Origin: Solirubrobacterales bacterium
Lineage (GTDB): Bacteria > Actinomycetota > Thermoleophilia > Solirubrobacterales > 70-9
DNA length: 47,344 nucleotides
NCBI GenBank assembly: GCA_009691195.1
Contig: SHVA01000018.1
Coordinates: 1-47,344, forward strand
Reading direction: 5' to 3'
Shown: in pieces, positions 42,801 through 47,344 of the stretch
Numbering within the stretch: the first letter of the stretch is position 1
Layout: every line of letters starts with the position of its first letter
The notes under the pieces: generated by a model
The model's input: the letters and a program-made list of their open reading frames with translations, nothing else
Databases searched by the model: none
What the model was told of the DNA's origin: nothing
Program-made: the position numbers and the translations under genes

Positions 42801-44174
42801 CTAGGGGACGCAGGGGTTGGCGACCTGCACGGTCTGATTGAAGCTGGCCGTGCCGAGGGTGGCGGTGACCAGCGCCGACCCCGAGCCGATGCCGTTGACG
42901 GGCACGTTGCCCGTGGCCTGGCCTTGGAGGACGGTGACGCCGCCGCCGCTCACCGTCGCCACCGACGGCGAGCCGGTCGAGACGGCCACGAAGGTGTCGG
43001 TCTGCGCCGGGACGTCGAACACGACCTGGAGCGCGGGCTCGTTGGTGTCGCCCTGGTTGACGCATGAGTCCAACAGGCTGAGGCCGGTCAAGACGGGGTT
43101 GGGGTCGAAGTCGCCCGCGCCGCGCGGAAGCACCGCAATCGCCCCCGCGGTCTGCGCGATGCCCCTGATCGCAGTGAAGCTGCGGCCGTCGGCGAAGGTC
43201 GGGAGCGTTCCGACGATCGTCTTTTCCACCGCGAGCCCGTCGGTCATCAGCCAGTTGCCGCCGCTTTGACTCGCGATCGTCTCGCCGGAGACATTGACCA
43301 CGACCCCGTTGTAGAAGAGGCCTCCGCCAAGCAGGTTCGCGTAGGTCAGGGTCACGGCGACCGGTGGCGCCTCGCCGGTGTTGAGCACGGGCGCGCTCTT
43401 GACCGCGATCTTGACTGCGCCGCTCCCGGCGTCGGCGACGGTGCCGAGCACGTTGACCCGGTCACCCACCGTAAGTGACGCGGCCGATGCGGCCGCCGTC
43501 AGGTCGAGTTCGATCGCCGAGTAGTTGGTCGACGTGTAGTTCACATCGCCGGACTTCACGGCGGCCCAGGCGCGCTGGTGGTCGGGCGTGACCGCACTCA
43601 GGATCGGGTTGTTCAGGATGACCCTGGCCCCCGTCGGGATCGCTCCCTGATTGACGGCGTAGATGCTGGTGGCGGCGAAGCACTCCGTCTCGCCGGGAGG
43701 ATTCGCAACGATCGGATCGCAATCCTTGGAATCGGGAAAACCGTCGGCGTCCGCATCGGGGCCCGAGTCGTTGTCGACGATCGCCGCCTGGCCGGTCCCG
43801 TCCTGGATCTTCGCTCCGTTGGCCCCTGACAGCCGCAGGGTGAAGCTCTCGGGCGGCTCCGAGAAGTCGTCGCCCTTGACCGAGACGCTCAGGGTCGCGA
43901 GCCTTGTGTTTGGAGGGATGGTCAGCGTCCCGGACTTGGCGAGAAAGTCCGTCGCGGTCGCGGTTCCTGGCGAGGTCGCGTAGGAGGCCGTGACCGCCTT
44001 CTGGCTCTTCTTGGAGAGCGTGACGGTGAAGCCTGCGGGCACCGTGGATGAGCCGTCTGGCTCGTTGGCCGTAGCGTCGGAGATCGAGAGCGCCGGCGGC
44101 TTCCTGTGCTTCTTCTTGTGTTTCTTGGCTTCCGCGGGGGCGAGGACGACAGCGAACAGCGAAACCGCGCTCAA
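42801..44174 (-). CDS. secreted Calx-beta-like protein, N-terminus disturbed
   Basis: The protein has a signal-peptide core (LLSAVSLFAVVLAPAEA) followed by a Lys/His-rich stretch, a Calx-beta domain (about residues 28-130: SFTLRLSGANGAKIQDGTGQ), a calcium-binding thrombospondin-3-like motif DADADGFPDSKDCD, a beta-rich OB-like domain around VGDRVNVLGTVADAGSG and a C-terminal Ig-like domain (GNVPVNGIGSGSALVTATLG). It should be exported and bind calcium. TTG 44174 is the only standard in-frame start after an in-frame TGA at 44195-44193. However, a strong GGGAGG lies before an out-of-frame ATG (44196), and TAGCCT lies before an in-frame ATG (44210) that hits the TGA. The true start is therefore unclear and a small mutation is likely. 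Confidence 0.7.
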   Translation of the reverse strand: MSAVSLFAVVLAPAEAKKHKKKHRKPPALSISDATANEPDGSSTVPAGFTVTLSKKSQKAVTASYATSPGTATATDFLAKSGTLTIPPNTRLATLSVSVKGDDFSEPPESFTLRLSGANGAKIQDGTGQAAIVDNDSGPDADADGFPDSKDCDPIVANPPGETECFAATSIYAVNQGAIPTGARVILNNPILSAVTPDHQRAWAAVKSGDVNYTSTNYSAIELDLTAAASAASLTVGDRVNVLGTVADAGSGAVKIAVKSAPVLNTGEAPPVAVTLTYANLLGGGLFYNGVVVNVSGETIASQSGGNWLMTDGLAVEKTIVGTLPTFADGRSFTAIRGIAQTAGAIAVLPRGAGDFDPNPVLTGLSLLDSCVNQGDTNEPALQVVFDVPAQTDTFVAVSTGSPSVATVSGGGVTVLQGQATGNVPVNGIGSGSALVTATLGTASFNQTVQVANPCVP

Positions 44175-44192
44175 CAGCGCGATGACGGCTAC

Positions 44193-44210
44193 TCATCCTC
44201 TGCCTCCCAT
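44193..44210 (-). other. 5-codon leaderless ORF upstream of the secreted-protein gene
   Basis: ATG 44210 lies 7 bases after TAGCCT and encodes MGGRG before TGA. Beyond the TGA the same frame runs straight into the signal peptide of the secreted protein. It is either a tiny leader ORF or the original start interrupted by a stop. Confidence 0.35.
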
Positions 44211-44217
44211 GCCCGCG

Positions 44218-44223
44218 AGGCTA
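44218..44223 (-). promoter_or_regulatory. -10 hexamer TAGCCT upstream of the secreted-protein gene
   Basis: TAGCCT ends 7 bases before ATG 44210 on the minus strand. Confidence 0.4.
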
Positions 44224-44264
44224 CACCGTCGGCGAGGCGGCGCCAGGCCCCCCCCAGACCGGGC

Positions 44265-44420
44265 TCAGCCCAGAAGCATGGGTACGTCGGCGATCGAATC
44301 GACCGCCGCGGTCGGCTCCACCCCCGATTTTGCGCACGAAGTCCTCGCGGTACTTGCCGGTCCGCACCAGGATCGTCGAGGTCGACCAACAGGCCGCGAG
44401 CCCGACGAGCGTGCCGTCGC
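44265..44420 (-). pseudogene. C-terminal remnant of a HAD-IIA phosphatase
   Basis: Just after nusB one frame reads SDGTLVGLA, then ILVRTGKYREDFVRK, and after a frame change VEPTAAVDSIADVPMLLG to TGA. The series TGK-x-R-E, VEP-x-A-x-V-D-S-I-A-D-x-P is the C-terminal end of NagD/LHPP-like HAD phosphatases. The N-terminal two thirds are missing. It is non-functional. Confidence 0.5.
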
Positions 44421-44792
44421 TCAGGCGGGCTCTCGCACCGCCGCGCCGAGGATGCCGTTGACGAAACCGGGAGCGTCGGCGCCGCAGTACTCCTTGGCGA
44501 GCTCGACGGCCTCGTCGATCGCGACCTCTGCGGGAACGTCCTCCAGGTGTAGCGCCTCGTACAGGGCGACTCGCATGATGTTGCGCTCGAGCGGTGCGAT
44601 CCGGTCGATGCTCCAGCCGCGGGCGTGGCGGGCGATCAGCTCGTCCAGCTCCTCCTTGGTCACCTCGACGCCCTCGGTGAGGTCGCGGGTGAACTGCTTC
44701 GCGTCAACCAGCAGTTCCTCGAGGGGCTTCCCGGTCACCTGGTGCTGGTAGCCGGCGAAGACTGCATCCCTTCTCTGGTCGGAGCGGCGCAT
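44421..44792 (-). CDS. nusB: transcription antitermination factor NusB
   Basis: The 123-residue all-helical protein binds boxA RNA with S10 in rRNA antitermination. It shows the family features RRDAVFAGYQHQVTG, an acidic helix VEVTKEELDELIARHARGWS, and the strongly conserved RIAPLERNIMRVALYEAL, AEVAIDEAVELAKEYCGADAPGFVNGILG. Length is slightly short but complete. Start ATG 44792 is 6 bases after TAGGCT. It follows efp, a gene order usual in Gram-positive bacteria. Confidence 0.95.
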   Translation of the reverse strand: MRRSDQRRDAVFAGYQHQVTGKPLEELLVDAKQFTRDLTEGVEVTKEELDELIARHARGWSIDRIAPLERNIMRVALYEALHLEDVPAEVAIDEAVELAKEYCGADAPGFVNGILGAAVREPA

Positions 44793-44798
44793 GACTTC

Positions 44799-44804
44799 AG
44801 CCTA
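44799..44804 (-). promoter_or_regulatory. -10 hexamer TAGGCT, leaderless start of nusB
   Basis: TAGGCT ends 6 bases before ATG 44792, in the 40-base gap after efp. Confidence 0.5.
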
Positions 44805-44832
44805 AGGCCACTGGCACCGCCTGCCCGGGCGC

Positions 44833-45393
44833 CTAGGCCCGGGAGACGTACTCGCCGCTGCGAGTGTCGACCCGGACCCGCTCGCCCTCTTCGATGAAGA
44901 GGGGGACCTGGACGATGACGCCCGTCTCCAGCGTCGCGGGCTTGTTGCCGCCGCCCGAGGCCGTGTCTCCCTTGAGGCCGGGGTCGGTCTTGGCGACGGC
45001 GAGCTCGACCGCGCTGGGCACCTGGACGTCGCTGGGGCGGTCATCCACCATCAGCAGCTCCACGTCGGAGTTGGGCGGGACCCACTTGACCAGGTCCTCG
45101 GCCACGGCCTTGGGAATCTCGACCTGCTCGTAGCTGCTGTTGTCCATCAGCACCACGTTGTCGCCGGCCTCGTAGAGGTACTGCATCTTCTTGCTCTCGG
45201 TCCTGACCGGGCGAAACTTCTCCCCCGCCTTGAAGGTCCTGTCGATTACGGCGCCGTCGTCGACCCGCCGCAGCTTCGAGCGCACGAAGGCGCCGCCCTT
45301 GCCCGGCTTCACGTGCTGGAACTCGACCACCTTGAAGACCTTGCCATCGACCTCGATGTGGGTTCCGTTCTTGAACTGGTTGGTGCTGATCAC
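44833..45393 (-). CDS. efp: translation elongation factor P
   Basis: The 186-residue protein rescues ribosomes stalled at polyproline. Domain I has ISTNQFKNGTHIEVDGKVFKV and the tip loop HVKPGKGGAFVRSKL, whose Lys between two glycines or in KPGKGG is the usual modification site. Domains II and III follow with YEQVEIPKAVAEDLVKW and the signature KPATLETGVIVQVPLFIEEGE and VDTRSGEYVSR. No modification genes (epmA or ymfI types) lie nearby. Start GTG 45393 is 8 bases after TAGGCT. Position before nusB is standard. Confidence 0.97.
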   Translation of the reverse strand: MISTNQFKNGTHIEVDGKVFKVVEFQHVKPGKGGAFVRSKLRRVDDGAVIDRTFKAGEKFRPVRTESKKMQYLYEAGDNVVLMDNSSYEQVEIPKAVAEDLVKWVPPNSDVELLMVDDRPSDVQVPSAVELAVAKTDPGLKGDTASGGGNKPATLETGVIVQVPLFIEEGERVRVDTRSGEYVSRA

Positions 45394-45401
45394 GGCAGCG
45401 G

Positions 45402-45407
45402 AGCCTA
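45402..45407 (-). promoter_or_regulatory. -10 hexamer TAGGCT of efp
   Basis: TAGGCT ends 8 bases before GTG 45393. The rest of the 146-base gap to the ABC permease holds only a GC-rich hairpin-prone stretch. Confidence 0.4.
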
Positions 45408-45539
45408 CCGAGCAGGCCGGGAGGCCAGGGATCTACGGCGTCACCGACGGCTTGCCAAGCTGGCCGGCGGCGGGGCGCGCAGCAGGCCGGTGCCATCCCC
45501 GGGCGGCTCGCCCGCCCCCGAACCGCCGGCGCCCGAGCT

Positions 45540-46283
45540 CTACTCCAGGTCGCGGGCGCGCAGCAGGGCGGCGCCGGCCGCGTAGGCGGCGCCGATCCAG
45601 GCGAGCATTGCGAGGACCGCGAGGCCGGCGGGAAGCAGGTCGACGCCGCCGAGGCCCGCGTCGCCGGGGTCGGTGCCCTGGATCGATGTGGTGAGCCCGC
45701 CGGTGGGGCCGAAACGGCCGACGTCGGGGGCGACGCCGGCGACGATCGGCTCGATCATCAGGACCAGCAGCAGGACCCCGACGATCGCGACCGGCTGGTT
45801 GCGGACGAGCGCGCCGATCCCGACCCCGAAGGCGCCCAGCAGTGCCGCGACGACGGCGCTGCGGGCGTAGAGCTCGAGCAGGTCGCCCAGCTGCGGCGTC
45901 GGCAGCTCCCTGAAGCTGAGGATCGCGAAGCCGACGACGGTGATCGCGACCGAGATTGCGACCGACAACAACAGGCCGGCCGCGGCGAAGGCGAGAGTCT
46001 TGGCGGCCAGGAAGCGGGCGCGATCGGGCGCCGCCAGCAACGAGCTCGTGATCGTGCGGTGGCGCCACTCCCCGGTGATCCCCACGACGGCGAGGATCAG
46101 GATGAAGAGGCTGCTCGTGTCCGACTGGAAGACGTCGCGGACTACGCTGCCCTCGCTCGGCTCGGTCAGTGTCACCCAGAGCACGACGATCAGGACCGAG
46201 AGGCCGATCGCGACCCCGGCCAGCGCAACGAAGGTGCGGGTCGTGCGGAGCTTGATCAGCTCCGCATGGAGAAGCTCCTTCAC
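45540..46283 (-). CDS. ABC transporter permease (ABC-2 type)
   Basis: The 247-residue protein has six hydrophobic segments, beginning with the typical MKELLHAELIKLRTTRTFVALAG, then LFILILAVVGITGEWRHRTITSS, the polar family motif ITGEWRHRTITSSLL, and four more helices. It pairs with the ATPase encoded immediately upstream: its GTG start overlaps the ATPase stop (GTGA). Such two-gene exporters handle drugs, lipids or peptides; the substrate is unknown. It ends with a basic LLRARDLE. Confidence 0.88.
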   Translation of the reverse strand: MKELLHAELIKLRTTRTFVALAGVAIGLSVLIVVLWVTLTEPSEGSVVRDVFQSDTSSLFILILAVVGITGEWRHRTITSSLLAAPDRARFLAAKTLAFAAAGLLLSVAISVAITVVGFAILSFRELPTPQLGDLLELYARSAVVAALLGAFGVGIGALVRNQPVAIVGVLLLVLMIEPIVAGVAPDVGRFGPTGGLTTSIQGTDPGDAGLGGVDLLPAGLAVLAMLAWIGAAYAAGAALLRARDLE

Positions 46284-47176
46284 TCCGCCTCACCCCCGGT
46301 CAGCTCGAAGAAGACCTCTTCGAGCGAGCGCGAGACGGCGACCAGCTCCGAGAGCGCAATCCCGGCCTCGGCGGCCGCCTCACCTACGGCCTCTGACGGG
46401 GCGTCCTGCACGGTCAGCGCGCCGGAAGCGTCGGCCTTGGACTCGAACCCGTGCTTGGCCAGCGCGGCTGCGAGGCCCTGTGCGTCCTTGGCGCGAACCC
46501 TGGTTACGGGCGCGTCGGCTGAGCCGAGGACCTCTCCCAGGGGGCCGGCGCCGCGCAGCTCGCCGTGCGAGATCACGACGACGTCGTCCACGCTTTGGGC
46601 GACCTCGGAGAGCAGGTGGCTCGAGACGAGCACCGCCCGGCCGCGCGCGGCTTCGGCCCTCAGCAGGTCGCGCATCCAGCGAATGCCCGGAGGGTCGAGC
46701 CCGTTGGCCGGCTCATCGAGAATCAGCACCTCGGGATCGCCGAGCAGCGCCGCCGCGATCGCGAGGCGCTGGCGCATTCCCATCGAGTAGCCCTTGACCC
46801 GGCGGTCGCCGGCGTCGGCGATCCCGACCTGGTCGAGCACCTCGTCAACGCGCCCCTCGGGATGACCGCCGGCGGCGGCGAGCACCCGGAGGTGGTTGCG
46901 CCCGCTGCGCCCGGGATGAAAGCTCGCGTCCTCGAGCACGGCTCCAACCTGGGCGCTCGGGCGCTCGAGCTGCTCGTAGCGGCGGCCACCGAAGCTCGCC
47001 GAGCCGGAGTCGATGCCGACCAGGCCGAGGAGCATTTGCAGGGTCGTGCTCTTGCCCGCGCCGTTGGGACCGAGGAAGCCGGTGACGCGGCCGGCGCTGA
47101 CCTCGAAGCTGAGCCCGGACACCGCCTCCACGGCGCCGAAGCGCTTGCTGACTCCCTCGATCTCGATTGCCGCCAT
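46280..47176 (-). CDS. ABC transporter ATP-binding protein
   Basis: The 298-residue ATPase has Walker A GFLGPNGAGKSTTLQMLLGL, a Q-loop region QVGAVLEDASFHPGRSGRNHL, the ABC signature VKGYSMGMRQRLAIAAALLG (here YSMGMRQR instead of LSGGQ, usual for this exporter class), Walker B LILDEPANGLDP and the H-loop VLVSSHLLSEV. The C-terminal 90 residues form the regulatory extension of CcmA/DrrA-type exporters, ending LEEVFFELTGG. Start ATG 47176 is chosen over 47209, whose extra residues are not family-like. TAGAGT lies 10 bases before it. It drives the permease encoded downstream. Confidence 0.92.
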   Translation of the reverse strand: MAAIEIEGVSKRFGAVEAVSGLSFEVSAGRVTGFLGPNGAGKSTTLQMLLGLVGIDSGSASFGGRRYEQLERPSAQVGAVLEDASFHPGRSGRNHLRVLAAAGGHPEGRVDEVLDQVGIADAGDRRVKGYSMGMRQRLAIAAALLGDPEVLILDEPANGLDPPGIRWMRDLLRAEAARGRAVLVSSHLLSEVAQSVDDVVVISHGELRGAGPLGEVLGSADAPVTRVRAKDAQGLAAALAKHGFESKADASGALTVQDAPSEAVGEAAAEAGIALSELVAVSRSLEEVFFELTGGEAE

Positions 47177-47251
47177 CGAGGCGGCCACTCTAGTTCGGAC
47201 TAACCCCAAGCTCTCGCAACACCCGCGAGATCCATAGCCGCAGCTTGAAGT

Positions 47252-47285
47252 CGGACGCCCCCGGCCCTAGGGCCGGGGGCGTCCG
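47252..47285. repeat. 34-base perfect palindrome between divergent genes
   Basis: Each arm has 17 bases: CGGACGCCCCCGGCCCT and its exact complement, with no unpaired centre. It lies between the divergent ABC operon and the gene that starts at 47342. No T run follows on either strand. It could be a terminator, a cruciform or a regulator-binding site. Confidence 0.7.
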
Positions 47286-47328
47286 CGCGCTCGCTCACGC
47301 TCCTCAACGCCAAATCAAGAAAGCAATG

Positions 47329-47344
47329 AGGGGAGCACGACATG
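47329..47344 (+). promoter_or_regulatory. ribosome binding site and start codon of a gene running off the right edge
   Basis: AGGGGAG (47329-47335) is followed after 6 bases by ATG at the last three bases of the window. The spacing is ideal, so a plus-strand gene very probably begins here. The preceding 150 bases contain only the palindrome. Confidence 0.55.

Noticed and set aside
45394-45539. Possible small gene between efp and the ABC permease
   Set aside because: Frames there are Pro/Arg/Gly low complexity with no start signals; only a GC-rich hairpin-prone stretch and the efp promoter are visible.

Overview
This is a GC-rich bacterial chromosome segment. The core gene content, high-GC codon use and start-site style point to an actinobacterium; my best guess is class Thermoleophilia (Solirubrobacterales-like), inferred from general family resemblance and not from any search. 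Most housekeeping genes lie on the minus strand and read leftwards in a conserved-looking backbone: efp, nusB, xseB-ispA-dxs, tlyA-nadK-MFS, recN, pyrG, NUDIX and M20 hydrolases, xerD, a lipoprotein-mutM-P1 peptidase cluster, recO, ppdK-dgt and dnaG.

Layout. 1-614: edge of an accessory element (small HTH protein, partial phage-like gene) abutting only the 5' half of a tRNA-Met gene. 675-2663: class III alcohol dehydrogenase plus metallo-beta-lactamase fold hydrolase, resembling the mycothiol-dependent formaldehyde pair. 2676-8685: SDR remnant, LtrA gene with a frameshift, Hpt protein, thioredoxin-like lipoprotein, SDR, GT2 glycosyltransferase, unknown protein, and a DUF4396-type membrane protein under a CsoR-like operator. 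8742-10368: glycosyltransferase, tRNA-Asn, little else. 10369-31328: replication, repair, nucleotide and central metabolism core. 31399-34364: small membrane protein, HEPN-like unknown protein, integrase remnant, MFS gene with an in-frame stop. 34487-37501: two-component system flanked by two membrane-anchored acidic Gly/Ser/Asp-rich proteins. 37549-39621: cyclopropane-fatty-acid synthase and a membrane protein preceded by a tiny leader ORF. 39618-47176: isoprenoid genes, xseB, a secreted Calx-beta-like protein, nusB, efp and an ABC exporter. The last three bases are a start codon with a good ribosome binding site.

The clearest novel pattern is regulatory. At least 16 genes or small ORFs have a TANNNT hexamer ending 6-8 bases before the start codon, as expected of leaderless transcripts, and this often decides which start to call. 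In three places the TAG stop of the upstream gene is also the first half of that hexamer. One such promoter drives a 12-codon leaderless ORF whose stop overlaps the next ATG. Three genes appear to start with CTG. Several genes are broken (LtrA, MFS, two SDR/SnoaL remnants, a secreted repeat protein, a HAD fragment, an integrase), which may be real decay or, for the single-base lesions, sequence error.
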